Shown here piece by piece: positions 52,341-61,023 of a stretch of DNA of 64,000 bases (its first letter is position 1; each line of letters opens with the position of its first letter). The position numbers and the translations under genes were made by a program. Source of the stretch: Hymenobacter metallicola (GTDB lineage Bacteria; Bacteroidota; Bacteroidia; Cytophagales; Hymenobacteraceae); NCBI RefSeq assembly GCF_004745645.1, contig NZ_SRMB01000004.1, positions 62,001-126,000 on the forward strand, written 5' to 3'. The notes under the pieces were generated by a model. That model searched no databases and was not told the origin of the DNA. It worked only from the letters and a program-made list of their open reading frames with translations.

Positions 52341-53780
52341 ATGGAACCGACCGCTCATTTTAATAAAGTCAAGATCGTGGCCACCGTGGGCCCGGCTTCT
52401 AACACCTACGAAAAGCTGGGAATGCTTATTCGCGAAGGCGTGGATGTATTCCGGTTGAACTTCTCCCATGGCTCCCACGAAGACCATTTGGCCGTTATCA
52501 ACACCGTACGACGCCTCAACAAGGACCTGCGTACGCATGTGGGTCTGCTGCAAGATTTGCAGGGCCCCAAAATTCGTTTGGGAGAAGTAGAAGGCGGCGG
52601 CGTTGAGATTAAACCCGGCGACAAAATCAAGCTGGTATGCGGGGAGAAGGAAATCAGCACGGCCACGCGCCTGAGCACGATTTACCTAGGCCTGGCCCGC
52701 GACGTGAAGCCCGGCGACATGATCCTGATTGACGACGGTAAAATCGAGTTGCGCGTACTGGCCACCGACCGGGACAAAGAGGTCGACGTGGAAGTAATTT
52801 ACGGCGGGCTGGTGAAGCCCCGTAAAGGTATTAACCTGCCCGACTCCGAAGTTTCGGCCCCGTCGATGACCGAAAAGGACATTGAAGATTTAAAGTTCGG
52901 CCTGGAAAACGACGTAGATTGGATTGCACTGTCCTTCGCCCGGCGGGCCGAGGATATCCGCTTTATTAAGAGCCTGATTGCCGAGAGCGGCAAAACCGCC
53001 CGCGTCATCGCCAAGATTGAGACGCCGGAAGGCCTCAAGAACCTCGACGAAATCATTGCCCTGACCGACGCCGTGATGGTGGCCCGCGGCGACCTAGGCG
53101 TGGAGGTGAAGATGGAAGAGGTGCCGATGGCCCAGAAAATGATTGTGGAGAAGTGTAACAAGGCCGGCAAGCCAGTAATCGTAGCGACCCAGATGATGGA
53201 AAGCATGATTACGGCACCCCGCCCCACCCGCGCCGAGACCAGTGACGTCGCCAATGCCGTCATCGATGGGGCTGATGCCGTGATGCTCTCGGCCGAAACG
53301 GCCGTGGGTGCCTACCCCGCCGAGGTCATCCGTTCGATGGTAGCTACCATTCTGAGCGTGGAAACCCGCATGCCAAACCTGTTTAACCGCTGGCACCCCA
53401 TCACGCCGGAGTCGCCCTCGTTCATGGTCGACAGCGTGCTGTCGGCGGCCTGCCACTTGGCTAAAAACACGGGTGCCAAGGCCATTACGGGCATGACGCA
53501 CCGCGGCTACACGGCCTTCCAAATTGCTAAGTATCGCCCCAAAGCCAATATCTTTATCTTCACTGACAACCGCCCGCTGCTCACCACTCTGAGCCTGATC
53601 TGGGGCGTCCGGGGCTTCTACTACGACCGGATGCTGAGCACTGACGGCACCATCTCCGACATCAAGTACGTGCTGACTACCACCGGCCACCTCAACAAAG
53701 GAGACGTCTTTATTAATACGGCCTCCATGCCCATCAACGAGAAGGGTAAAACAAACATGGTGAAGGTGAGCGTAGCCTAG
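52341..53780 (+). CDS. pyk: Pyruvate kinase
   Basis: A 479-residue glycolytic enzyme converting phosphoenolpyruvate and ADP to pyruvate and ATP. Motifs: NKVKIVATVGPASNTYEKL and FRLNFSHGSHEDH at the N-terminus, LQDLQGPKIRLG, the active-site signature VIAKIETPEGLKNLDEI, VARGDLGVEVKMEEVPMAQK, VATQMMESM and SAETAVGAYP. The C-terminal regulatory domain is complete (HRGYTAFQIAKYRPKANIFIFT). A strong terminator follows. Confidence 0.97.
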   Translation: MEPTAHFNKVKIVATVGPASNTYEKLGMLIREGVDVFRLNFSHGSHEDHLAVINTVRRLNKDLRTHVGLLQDLQGPKIRLGEVEGGGVEIKPGDKIKLVCGEKEISTATRLSTIYLGLARDVKPGDMILIDDGKIELRVLATDRDKEVDVEVIYGGLVKPRKGINLPDSEVSAPSMTEKDIEDLKFGLENDVDWIALSFARRAEDIRFIKSLIAESGKTARVIAKIETPEGLKNLDEIIALTDAVMVARGDLGVEVKMEEVPMAQKMIVEKCNKAGKPVIVATQMMESMITAPRPTRAETSDVANAVIDGADAVMLSAETAVGAYPAEVIRSMVATILSVETRMPNLFNRWHPITPESPSFMVDSVLSAACHLAKNTGAKAITGMTHRGYTAFQIAKYRPKANIFIFTDNRPLLTTLSLIWGVRGFYYDRMLSTDGTISDIKYVLTTTGHLNKGDVFINTASMPINEKGKTNMVKVSVA

Positions 53781-53799
53781 CCCCCACTTTCCCGTTCGC

Positions 53800-53837
53800 A
53801 AAAAAGCCTGGTCAGAATAGTCCGACCAGGCTTTTTT
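53800..53837. terminator. Bidirectional terminator between pyk and the convergent T9SS gene
   Basis: AAAAAAGCCTGGTC pairs with GACCAGGCTTTTTT across a ten-base loop, with a T run on each strand. Confidence 0.88.
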
Positions 53838-53856
53838 ATGTCTCATGCCATAGACG

Positions 53857-55374
53857 TTAGGGCAGCTTTTGTACCTGCAAAGCCCGCGCCGAACCGTCGG
53901 CGGTTCGGAGCTGGGCTACGTAAAGCCCCGCGGCTTTTTCCTGTAGGGGCAGCAGCACCTGGGTTTGTCCGGTTGCCAGCGTCGTTTGCCACACGCAACG
54001 CCCTACCGCATCAAGTAGCACCAGCCGGGAACCCGCCGGAACTGCCGTGGCCAGTTGCAAAGTCATGTTGGCCGAGGTGGGGTTGGGAAACACTTGAAAA
54101 GCCGGGGCCGTGGTAGCCTTGTGCGTGGGCAGTAGGGTCCCGAAGCTAGCACGACTGCCGCAGGTGGTTAGGGCCGTGCCGCGGGTCCGGGAATAGTATT
54201 GCAGCGACTTACTGCCGTAGAGCTCACCGAGCCCAAGCGAGGATGAAAAAGCCTGCTGCCAAGCTAGGGCGTCCAGGCCCAAAGTGTACATAGCGGTAGA
54301 GGTGCGGTACATAATCTGGTACGCCGGCTGCAGTCCAGGGCCAAAGCACCCGCTGCTGTTGCCGCTAAGGAGTCCCATACCTACAATTAGGCGTTGGTCG
54401 TTGCCGGTTGAAGAGGCCAACCGGTACTCGCCCGACAGCATTGGCAAAGCGTTGGAAATAGCCCTGTTGACCTGCAACTGCCCCGTACGCAACGATACGG
54501 CCAGCCGCCCCCCGGTAACGGGCCCCAGCGTATTACCAACCGTGTTGTTGCACCCCGGAACACTGAAAGTTTCGGTACGGCTCTGCTCCTGAAAAGTATA
54601 CACCAGGCTATCGGCGGTTTGCTGACGGCTTTTGATGCGGCGCAGCGTATAGGTGCGGGAACAGGGCAACCCACCGTAGCTGAAGGGTTCTTCAACATAG
54701 CCGATTTCATCCCCCGCCTGCATATCAAACAAGGCCAGCGGACTATAGGCTGATTGCAGCAAAGGAGCCGGCAGCTGGGATTGGACGTACTGCTTCGAGG
54801 CTCCCGCGTACGGATACACCAGCTCCGTCGCCGCTAGTAAGCCGTAGCGCCGGCTCAGGCGCACTACTTGCCCGTTACTGAGCGTAATGGTAGCGAGGCT
54901 GTCCGTCACGGTGGGGCTGCCGAAGCTTTGCAGCGTGCGACTCGTAAGGGTAGCCGTTACCAGTGGGTTTTGGCCGGCCGTCCAGGTAGTGCCAACGGCC
55001 ACCCGGGGGCGCAACAGCAACGTCGTAGCGCCCTGCCCGGCCGTTGGGTCGAGGTTCACAACCAGCCGGTAGTCGGATGTGCCGGGCCGCCATTCCAGCC
55101 GGGAGCCAAACAGGTTATTTCGACTTTTGTAAAAATTGGCCCGGTCACCCTCCGGAGCCCGCCGCATCATGCGGTTGAAGGTATAAACCGAGTCGCCGCC
55201 GGTAGTAACATAGGCCGAATCGACCCGTAACGTGTGCGTCTCGCTGCTGGCAGTGGCATTGCTCACCTGATAGGCATAAATCAGCCCTTGCCGGAAAGGC
55301 TTCCAGCTTTGGGCTTGCCCCGTTTGCTGTAACAAACACGCCCCGCTAATCAGTAAGTAGTATATTTTTTTCAT
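53857..55374 (-). CDS. Secreted protein of unknown function with a T9SS sorting domain
   Basis: A 505-residue protein. The signal peptide is MKKIYYLLISGACLLQQTGQAQ. The central part (25-415) has no motif I recognise; it is rich in Ser/Thr/Gln and beta-strand-like. From about 425 a T9SS type A domain follows (FQVFPNPTSANMTLQLA ... GLYVAQLRTADGSARALQVQKLP), so it should be surface-exposed or released. A TTG six bases upstream is in frame, but ATG 55374 gives a clean signal. It is monocistronic and convergent with pyk. Confidence 0.85.
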   Translation of the reverse strand: MKKIYYLLISGACLLQQTGQAQSWKPFRQGLIYAYQVSNATASSETHTLRVDSAYVTTGGDSVYTFNRMMRRAPEGDRANFYKSRNNLFGSRLEWRPGTSDYRLVVNLDPTAGQGATTLLLRPRVAVGTTWTAGQNPLVTATLTSRTLQSFGSPTVTDSLATITLSNGQVVRLSRRYGLLAATELVYPYAGASKQYVQSQLPAPLLQSAYSPLALFDMQAGDEIGYVEEPFSYGGLPCSRTYTLRRIKSRQQTADSLVYTFQEQSRTETFSVPGCNNTVGNTLGPVTGGRLAVSLRTGQLQVNRAISNALPMLSGEYRLASSTGNDQRLIVGMGLLSGNSSGCFGPGLQPAYQIMYRTSTAMYTLGLDALAWQQAFSSSLGLGELYGSKSLQYYSRTRGTALTTCGSRASFGTLLPTHKATTAPAFQVFPNPTSANMTLQLATAVPAGSRLVLLDAVGRCVWQTTLATGQTQVLLPLQEKAAGLYVAQLRTADGSARALQVQKLP

Positions 55375-55453
55375 CCGCAATAGGTTAAGTGTATGAATGC
55401 GGGAAAATATACAATAAAACTGTTACTCAAGCCTTAAGTAATAACAAATAGAA

Positions 55454-55481
55454 AAGCCCCAATGCTTAGGCACTGGGGCTT
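55454..55481 (-). terminator. Terminator of rpsT
   Basis: AAGCCCCA/TGGGGCTT stem with a 12-base loop; on the reverse strand it is followed by TTCTATTTGTT. It lies 32 bases past the rpsT stop. Confidence 0.75.
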
Positions 55482-55512
55482 CTGTATAACAGAGCAGAAA
55501 AGTCAGTGGTGC

Positions 55513-55770
55513 TTAGGCAGCCAGCGACTTCACGAACTTAGCCAGCTTCGACTTGTTGTTAGCGGCTTTGTTCTTGTGAATGATGTTCTTCTTGGCCAGA
55601 CGGTCCAGCATCGACGATACTTTCTTCAGCAGCTCTTGTGCCTCGGTAGCATCGGTGGTGGCGCGCAGCTTCTTAACAGCGGTGCGGGTCGATTTAGCCT
55701 GATAACGGTTCAACACGCGCTTCGCTTCGTTGGAACGGATGCGCTTGAGGGCCGACTTATGATTTGCCAT
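55513..55770 (-). CDS. rpsT: 30S ribosomal protein S20
   Basis: An 85-residue basic, helical protein with the S20 pattern ANHKSALKRIRSNEAKRVLNR and KKNIIHKNKAANNKSKLAKFV. It binds 16S rRNA. A complete housekeeping promoter lies upstream and a terminator downstream, so it is a single-gene unit. Confidence 0.97.
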   Translation of the reverse strand: MANHKSALKRIRSNEAKRVLNRYQAKSTRTAVKKLRATTDATEAQELLKKVSSMLDRLAKKNIIHKNKAANNKSKLAKFVKSLAA

Positions 55771-55819
55771 GGGTATGGTAAAATTGACGTTCTGCTCGGA
55801 TTGTGTTCAATTGGGTTGG

Positions 55820-55849
55820 CAAAGGTAAGCCTTTGGTTTGAAATAACAA
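55820..55849 (-). promoter_or_regulatory. Promoter of rpsT (TTG-N19-TACCTTTG)
   Basis: On the reverse strand TTG (55849-55847) and TACCTTTG (55827-55820) are exactly 19 bases apart, the full Bacteroidota consensus, with a leader of about 45 bases. Confidence 0.8.
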
Positions 55850-55990
55850 ATACCTGATCCGCATTTGCCCACCTCAGCCCGAGCCAATGCGCAAATATAG
55901 CTGCTTCGGCCTGATTTTGCCTGTGCTAAACCAGCAAACGAGGCGTTGCCCCACCTAACCCACGCTTTTCCGCTTACCTTTTGCGGGCTT

Positions 55991-57160
55991 ATGAAATACC
56001 TTACCCGCACCGTCTGGCTGCTTTCCCTGGTTAGTCTGTTTACCGACTTGGCCAGTGAGATGCTGTATCCGGTACTGCCTATTTACCTGAAAAGTATTGG
56101 CTTCTCCGTCTTCCTAATTGGAATTCTGGAGGGCGTGGCCGAAGCTACTGCCGGACTCAGCAAGAGCTACTTCGGCCAGTGGTCCGACCGGCTCGGGCAG
56201 CGCCTGCCGTTTGTGCGGTGGGGTTACGGCCTAAGCGCCCTATCTAAGCCCATGCTGGCCGTACTGGCCGCGCCTTGGTGGGTGCTGCTGGCCCGCACCG
56301 TCGACCGGCTGGGCAAGGGGCTGCGAACTGGCGCGCGCGACGCCCTGCTGGCTGATGAAGCTGCCACCGGGCGCGTCGGAGCCGTCTTTGGCTTTCACCG
56401 GGGCCTCGATACGCTGGGCGCGGTACTGGGGCCGGCAGCGGCCTTGTATTGGCTTACCCAGCATCCGGGGCAGTACCGCTTGCTGTTCTTGCTGGCTTTT
56501 ATTCCGGGAATAGTTGCCGTGTTGGCCACACTACTAATTAAGGCCAAGCCCATACCTGCCTCAGCAACACCAGTTCGTCCTTTTTGGGCCTCTTTTGCCT
56601 ACTGGCGGCAGGCTCCGCCCGCTTACCGGCACGTGGCCGGGGCCCTGCTCATATTCGCTCTTTTCAACAGCTCCGATGCGCTTCTGCTCTTGCTGGCCCG
56701 GCAGCAGGGCTTGTCTGACCCCGCTGTTTTGGGCGTCTACATCTTTTACAACTTGGTGTATGCCGTAGCAGCCTTTCCAGCCGGTTTGCTGGCCGACCGC
56801 CTTGGCAAGCGTCCTTTGCTGGTAGGTGGCTTGGCACTGTTTGCGGTAGTATATGCCGCGGCTACCCAGGTACACGGCTGGGAGTGGTTTGGAGCTGTAT
56901 TCGGGCTCTACGGCTTGTATGCAGCCGCGACGGAGGGCATCGGGAAGGCCTGGCTGAGCCAACTCTGTGCCCCCACGGATAAAGGGGCTGCCCTGGGTAC
57001 TTTCGCCGGCTTGAATAGTTTGGCCGCCTTGCTGGCCAGCACAGTAGCCGGGCTGCTGTGGCACCTGCAAAATGCAACGCTTGCTTTCGGGATTTCGGCC
57101 GTGGCAGCAGCGGCTGTGGCCATCTTTCTGGCAGTTGTGCCCGTGCCTACAAAGCACTAG
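55991..57160 (+). CDS. MFS transporter
   Basis: A 389-residue membrane protein with 11-12 helices. It has FTDLASEMLYPVLPIYL in helix 1, GQWSDRLGQRLPFVRWGYGLSALSKPML as loop 2-3, VDRLGKGLRTGARDALLADEA, and a second-half loop GLLADRLGKRPLLVGG. The RxGKGxR(T/S)xxRDAL motif marks a subgroup of MFS often found in diverse bacteria without known substrate. An upstream in-frame ATG at 55946 is less likely. The stop codon lies in a hairpin. Confidence 0.88.
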   Translation: MKYLTRTVWLLSLVSLFTDLASEMLYPVLPIYLKSIGFSVFLIGILEGVAEATAGLSKSYFGQWSDRLGQRLPFVRWGYGLSALSKPMLAVLAAPWWVLLARTVDRLGKGLRTGARDALLADEAATGRVGAVFGFHRGLDTLGAVLGPAAALYWLTQHPGQYRLLFLLAFIPGIVAVLATLLIKAKPIPASATPVRPFWASFAYWRQAPPAYRHVAGALLIFALFNSSDALLLLLARQQGLSDPAVLGVYIFYNLVYAVAAFPAGLLADRLGKRPLLVGGLALFAVVYAAATQVHGWEWFGAVFGLYGLYAAATEGIGKAWLSQLCAPTDKGAALGTFAGLNSLAALLASTVAGLLWHLQNATLAFGISAVAAAAVAIFLAVVPVPTKH

Positions 57161-57192
57161 CCCCCGCCCGGTTGTTCGGACAGGGGCTAGTG
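57155..57192 (+). terminator. Hairpin overlapping the stop codon of the MFS gene
   Basis: CACTAGCCCC (57155-57164, containing the TAG stop) pairs with GGGGCTAGTG (57183-57192). There is no T run, so terminator activity is uncertain. Confidence 0.4.
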
Positions 57193-57228
57193 TCGTGAGC
57201 TGGCTAAACCACTTGGCGCCGAAAAAGA

Positions 57229-57996
57229 TTAATCAACTTTTTTCTCGATTTGGTCGGCCATGGTGTGGTGCGAGCGGAGCATGGGCAGCGCTTTGGTTGC
57301 AAACGACTGAACAGCTGGCGTCTGTGCGCCTTTGCTCTTCACCTCGAACATGGCAACATCCATCTTGTGGGCCATTTCCATGGCGTCCATGTAGTCCTCA
57401 TCAAAGGCTTTGCCCGTTTTGTTCATCAGCCGGTCGGCCATGGCTTGGTGTACGGGCATCATGGTTTGGGGCAAGGTAACTCCCAAAGGAGCTGCTACCG
57501 TTTTCAGCTCCTGGGTAGCCTTGGTGTGGTGGTCGACCATCATCTGGCCAAATTTCTTCACATCCGCATTGGTTGATTTTTGCACGGCCATCTGGCCCAT
57601 CTGAATTTCGAGCAGGTTGCTGCTGGCGGCTGTCATCAGGAAAGTTGGATCCTGCATGGTGGAGAAAGTGGCCATGAAAGCCGTTGGATCAGCCGCGCCG
57701 GCCGCGCCGCCCGTGCTAGCCAGCCCGCTGTTGTTCTCCGTAGAGCCCGAGCCGACCATAACCGACGTACCACCGGTAGAGCCCCCGCCGGTGGTCCCGG
57801 AGCTAGCGCCAGTGGCGGTGCCGCTGGTAGTACCCGAAGAGGAAGCGCCGCTGGCAGCATCCATGCTGGTGCTCGTACCGGTTGAGCTGCCCGAAGTCGA
57901 GCCGGCACTCATACTCGTATTGGCCGTGCCGCAAGCAGTGCCCAAAAACAGCGCGCTGCCTACCAAAAGTTGGGGAATTACTTTCATCGTTTTCAT
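57229..57996 (-). CDS. DUF4142 lipoprotein with a Ser/Thr/Gly-rich spacer
   Basis: A 255-residue protein with lipobox LFLGTAC (Cys 22). Residues 24-100 are almost only Ser, Thr, Gly and Ala, a long flexible tether. A DUF4142 helical bundle follows (about 110-250): FLMTAASSNLLEIQMGQMAVQKSTNADVKKFGQMMVDHHTKATQEL and FDEDYMDAMEMAHKMDVAMFEV, rich in Met and His. Family function is unknown; metal or redox binding is conceivable from the Met/His content. A second in-frame ATG is at 57987. Confidence 0.9.
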   Translation of the reverse strand: MKTMKVIPQLLVGSALFLGTACGTANTSMSAGSTSGSSTGTSTSMDAASGASSSGTTSGTATGASSGTTGGGSTGGTSVMVGSGSTENNSGLASTGGAAGAADPTAFMATFSTMQDPTFLMTAASSNLLEIQMGQMAVQKSTNADVKKFGQMMVDHHTKATQELKTVAAPLGVTLPQTMMPVHQAMADRLMNKTGKAFDEDYMDAMEMAHKMDVAMFEVKSKGAQTPAVQSFATKALPMLRSHHTMADQIEKKVD

Positions 57997-58216
57997 AGTT
58001 TGAGTTGTGAGTAGGGTGTGTATACGATTTGCTACTAAATCAAGATGCTACTGTTCAGCCTGTTGCTGTCAATACCTTCCTTGATAAGCCCCCAACAGCA
58101 CCTTGCTCTCCTGCCTGAATTCTGCTTCTTACTTATGCAGGGCACGACCAGCCTGGGCGCAACTTTCCCCGGTGGCCCTGGGTTTGGACCCCAGCTATGC
58201 GAAGCAGGAAGTTCGA
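57997..58216. other. Non-coding stretch between the divergent DUF4142 and YheT-like genes
   Basis: With the palindrome and -7 motif to its right, about 309 bases separate the two genes. In this part I see no gene and no strong promoter motif; short T-rich patches occur. Confidence 0.5.
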
Positions 58217-58246
58217 CAAAACAGGTATGCATGCATACCTGTTTTG
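58217..58246. promoter_or_regulatory. Perfect 30-bp palindrome, probable operator
   Basis: The half-site CAAAACAGGTATGCA is followed directly by its exact complement. It overlaps the expected -33 position of a TATCTTTC -7 motif at 58251-58258, ahead of the YheT-like gene. A homodimeric repressor or activator site is the simplest reading. Confidence 0.7.
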
Positions 58247-58250
58247 GTTG

Positions 58251-58258
58251 TATCTTTC
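58251..58258 (+). promoter_or_regulatory. -7 element TATCTTTC for the YheT-like gene
   Basis: One base from TAnnTTTG, four bases after the palindrome and 48 bases before the ATG. Confidence 0.45.
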
Positions 58259-58305
58259 CATAGCCAGTTGCGCTAGCTCCCTATCCTTCCGCTTATTTGC
58301 CGACG

Positions 58306-59289
58306 ATGCCTATTGTTTCTCCTTCCCGCTATCAGCCCCCGTTTTACTTGTTCAATGGGCACATCCAAACCATCGTACCCAGCCTGTGGCGCACGGTGCC
58401 GGATGTGACCTACCAGCGCGAACGGGTGGAAACTCCCGACGGCGACTTCCTGGACCTCGACTGGTCGTACCAGGCCGGTGAACCGGCCGACACGCTTGCC
58501 ATCGTGTCGCACGGGCTGGAGGGAGACGCGGGGCGGCCCTACGTGCGGGGTATGGTGCGCGCCCTCAAGCGCGCCGGCCTCGACGCGCTGGCCTGGAACT
58601 ACCGCAGCTGCAGTGGGGAAATGAACCGCCTCGTACGCTCCTACCACTTGGGCGATACCGACGACCTGGATTTTGTGATACGCTACGCCCTGGCCACGGG
58701 CCGTTACCGCCGCGTGTTCCTGACCGGCTTTAGTGCGGGTGGCAACGTGACCCTAAAGTATTTGGGCGAAAACCCGGCCCGGATACCTCGGGAAGTAGCC
58801 CGAGCCGCCGTGTTTTCGGTGCCAACGGACTTGAAGTCCAGCTCCTACCAAATTTCCAAGCCCGAAAACCGCCTCTACCTGGCCCGCTTTCTAAAGTCGT
58901 TGCGGGCCAAAATGCGGCAGAAAGCGGAGCTGCTGCCGGGCCAGATCAACGTGGACAACCTAGAGCTACTGCGCGACTTTCCGCAGTTCGACGACCGGTT
59001 TACGGCCCCCATGCACGGGTTCAAGTCAGCCGACGATTATTATGAGCAGTCCAGCTCGGGGCGTTACCTAGCCGGTATTGCCATTCCTACCTTGCTGGTA
59101 AATGCCGAAAATGACCCGTTCCTGGCGCCCTCCTGCTTTCCCCGGGACATAGCCGCCGCCTCGGAATTTGTGTTTCTGGAAACGCCACCCGAGGGCGGGC
59201 ACGTCGGCTTTGCCGAAGGCACCCCCGATGGAGAATATTATTCGGAACGCCGCGCCGTGGAGTTTCTGACAGCAGAAATACCGGGTTAA
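58306..59289 (+). CDS. YheT-family alpha/beta hydrolase
   Basis: A 327-residue cytosolic protein. The start QPPFYLFNGHIQTIVPSLWR is the YheT signature. The nucleophile is S143 in GFSAGGN, the acid is Asp in VNAENDPFL and the His is in PEGGHVGF. HGLEGDAGRPYVRG supplies the oxyanion region. These enzymes are putative esterases of unknown substrate. A TTG nine bases upstream is in frame; ATG 58306 is preferred. The perfect palindrome just upstream suggests dedicated control. Confidence 0.92.
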   Translation: MPIVSPSRYQPPFYLFNGHIQTIVPSLWRTVPDVTYQRERVETPDGDFLDLDWSYQAGEPADTLAIVSHGLEGDAGRPYVRGMVRALKRAGLDALAWNYRSCSGEMNRLVRSYHLGDTDDLDFVIRYALATGRYRRVFLTGFSAGGNVTLKYLGENPARIPREVARAAVFSVPTDLKSSSYQISKPENRLYLARFLKSLRAKMRQKAELLPGQINVDNLELLRDFPQFDDRFTAPMHGFKSADDYYEQSSSGRYLAGIAIPTLLVNAENDPFLAPSCFPRDIAAASEFVFLETPPEGGHVGFAEGTPDGEYYSERRAVEFLTAEIPG

Positions 59290-59401
59290 TATCCTGAAGG
59301 CACACTATGCAGCGTGCGGATGAATGTACTACACTCCTGTTCTGGCGCGGACGCAGGCCGAAGCAACCCGTCCGCTGACATGTGCTGAGTGCTCCCACCT
59401 G

Positions 59402-59438
59402 AAAAGCCCTACCGTCTGAGCAGACGGTAGGGCTTTTT
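59402..59438. terminator. Terminator between the YheT-like gene and rsmG
   Basis: AAAAGCCCTACCGTCTG pairs with CAGACGGTAGGGCTTTT across AG, followed by T. It works for both convergent genes. Confidence 0.85.
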
Positions 59439-59528
59439 GGTAAAAGGCCGTGCCGCAGCAGACAGCTGGCCACGTCTCTGCTTTATGCGCAGAATACTTA
59501 CAAAGACAGGGGCCTTGTACGGCACACC

Positions 59529-60149
59529 TTAAGTTGTGACAGGAACAAAGACGACTTTTTTGGTTTCGAAGAATTCTTCCTCAAAGTAGTCGCTCAGGTT
59601 GTGCACGTGAGCAACTAGCCCAGATTCCTCGATTTCCTCGGTCAGGTCGCCGCCTTTGAGGTAGTAGAGGCCCGTAGTGGCGTCGCCTTGGGCCTTGTAG
59701 CGGTGGGCAATCCAGGGGTGAAACGTGGCCAGGCGCGCCACGGCGCGGCTTACGACGTAGTCGTATTTGGCCCGCACCTGCTCGGCGCGGGTCTGCTCGG
59801 CCGTGAGGTTGCGCAGGCCCAGAGCGTGGGCCATTTCCTGCACGGCCCGAATTTTCTTGCCAATGCTGTCGACGAGGTGAAACTTCACCTCCGGAAACAG
59901 AATAGCCAGGGGAAGGCCCGGCAGCCCCCCGCCCGTGCCCACATCGAGCACCGACGTGCCGGCCGGAAACTGCACTACTTTGGCAATGCCCAATGAATGC
60001 AGAAAGTGCCGCTCGGCAAGGTTGTCCACATCGGTGCGGGCTACCAGATTCAGGCGCTCATTCCAGCTACGAAACTCGGTTTCGAGTTGGGAAAAATGCC
60101 TTTTTTGTTGGTCGGTGAGGTCGGGAAAGTAGCGGGCCAGAATATCCAT
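59529..60149 (-). CDS. rsmG: 16S rRNA (guanine527-N7)-methyltransferase
   Basis: A 206-residue class I methyltransferase. Its SAM loop is VLDVGTGGGLPGLPLAI (about 67-83). NERLNLVARTDVDNLAERHFLHSLG before it and YDYVVSRAVARL after it are RsmG signatures. It methylates G527 of 16S rRNA. The frame is open to 60293, but MDILARYFPDLTDQQ at 60149 is the family start and a -7 box sits only six bases upstream, so the mRNA may be almost leaderless. Confidence 0.95.
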   Translation of the reverse strand: MDILARYFPDLTDQQKRHFSQLETEFRSWNERLNLVARTDVDNLAERHFLHSLGIAKVVQFPAGTSVLDVGTGGGLPGLPLAILFPEVKFHLVDSIGKKIRAVQEMAHALGLRNLTAEQTRAEQVRAKYDYVVSRAVARLATFHPWIAHRYKAQGDATTGLYYLKGGDLTEEIEESGLVAHVHNLSDYFEEEFFETKKVVFVPVTT

Positions 60150-60154
60150 TGGCG

Positions 60155-60162
60155 CAAAGATA
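60155..60162 (-). promoter_or_regulatory. -7 element TATCTTTG directly before rsmG
   Basis: Exact TAnnTTTG on the reverse strand, ending five bases before the ATG. No TTG at 19-21 bases. Confidence 0.45.
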
Positions 60163-60363
60163 GTGAGGCTTGAGCGGTGACTAACACTACTGATACGGCC
60201 AGGCGAGCCGCGGCGAAACATCTCGGGCGCTGATGGTAGCTCGGCAACCGTGCTGCTGCGCCCCAAGAAGTATGCCTGCTGCTTCGTTGCCATGCCGAAT
60301 GATTCGCCTTCTTGGCTGCACTCGAAATACCATGTGGGTACTGTCAGTCAAGCAAAGAGCACA

Positions 60364-60390
60364 AAAAAGCCCCGCCGTATGGCGGGGCTT
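60364..60390 (-). terminator. Terminator of the ECF sigma/glycosyltransferase pair
   Basis: AAGCCCCGCC/GGCGGGGCTT with a GTAT loop; the reverse strand continues into a T run. Confidence 0.85.
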
Positions 60391-60399
60391 CTGTCATCC

Positions 60400-61023
60400 T
60401 TAAATGATGTGCTTCTTGTTTTTCACCATGTCATAGAGCAACTCACGGGCGCGGTGCAGCTGGGCTTTCACGGTGCCGAGCGGGGCTTTCAGCTCCTGGG
60501 CAATTTCTTCGTAGCTGAGCTCATCGAAGTAACGCAAAGTCACAAGGCGCTGATACTTATCGGGCAGCCGCGAGACGACGTGCTGCATGATTTCGATTTT
60601 CTGATTTTTGATGGCCGACTCCTGGGGGTTCAGGTTCTGGTCGCGGAAGTCGATGGTAATCTCGTCGCCATTGTCAATCTTGATGGCCGAGTCAATGGAC
60701 ATCGTCTTGATTTTATTCTTGCGAATAAAGTCGATGCAGTTGTTGGTGGCAATGCGGAACAGCCAAGTACTGAAGGCGTACTCCGGGTTAAACTTGTGCA
60801 GGTTGCGGAATGCTTTGGCAAACGCCTCAATAGTCAGGTCCTCGGCGTCGTCGGGGTTGCGCACCATTTTGAGCACCACGTGGTACACCGGCTTCTTGTA
60901 GATCTGCATCAGCTCGGCATACGCCTTTTCATCGGCTTGCTCCACAGCAGCGCGAATGAGCTTGAAGTCGTGCTTGGCTTTGGCAGAAAACTGCTTTTGA
61001 ATTTCCTGATTGTTTACTTCCAT
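60400..61023 (-). CDS. ECF-type RNA polymerase sigma factor
   Basis: A 207-residue sigma-70 family protein. Region 2 holds YAELMQIYKKPVYHVVLKMVRNPDDAEDLTIEAFAKAF and FSTWLFRIATNNCIDFIRKNK. Region 4 holds LPDKYQRLVTLRYFDELSYEEIAQELKAPLGTVKAQLHRARELL. It is richer in Lys/Ile than its neighbours. No anti-sigma gene adjoins; instead it overlaps the upstream glycosyltransferase gene by ten bases. Its close fit to the family suggests a housekeeping ECF factor, but the regulon is unknown. Confidence 0.93.
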   Translation of the reverse strand: MEVNNQEIQKQFSAKAKHDFKLIRAAVEQADEKAYAELMQIYKKPVYHVVLKMVRNPDDAEDLTIEAFAKAFRNLHKFNPEYAFSTWLFRIATNNCIDFIRKNKIKTMSIDSAIKIDNGDEITIDFRDQNLNPQESAIKNQKIEIMQHVVSRLPDKYQRLVTLRYFDELSYEEIAQELKAPLGTVKAQLHRARELLYDMVKNKKHII

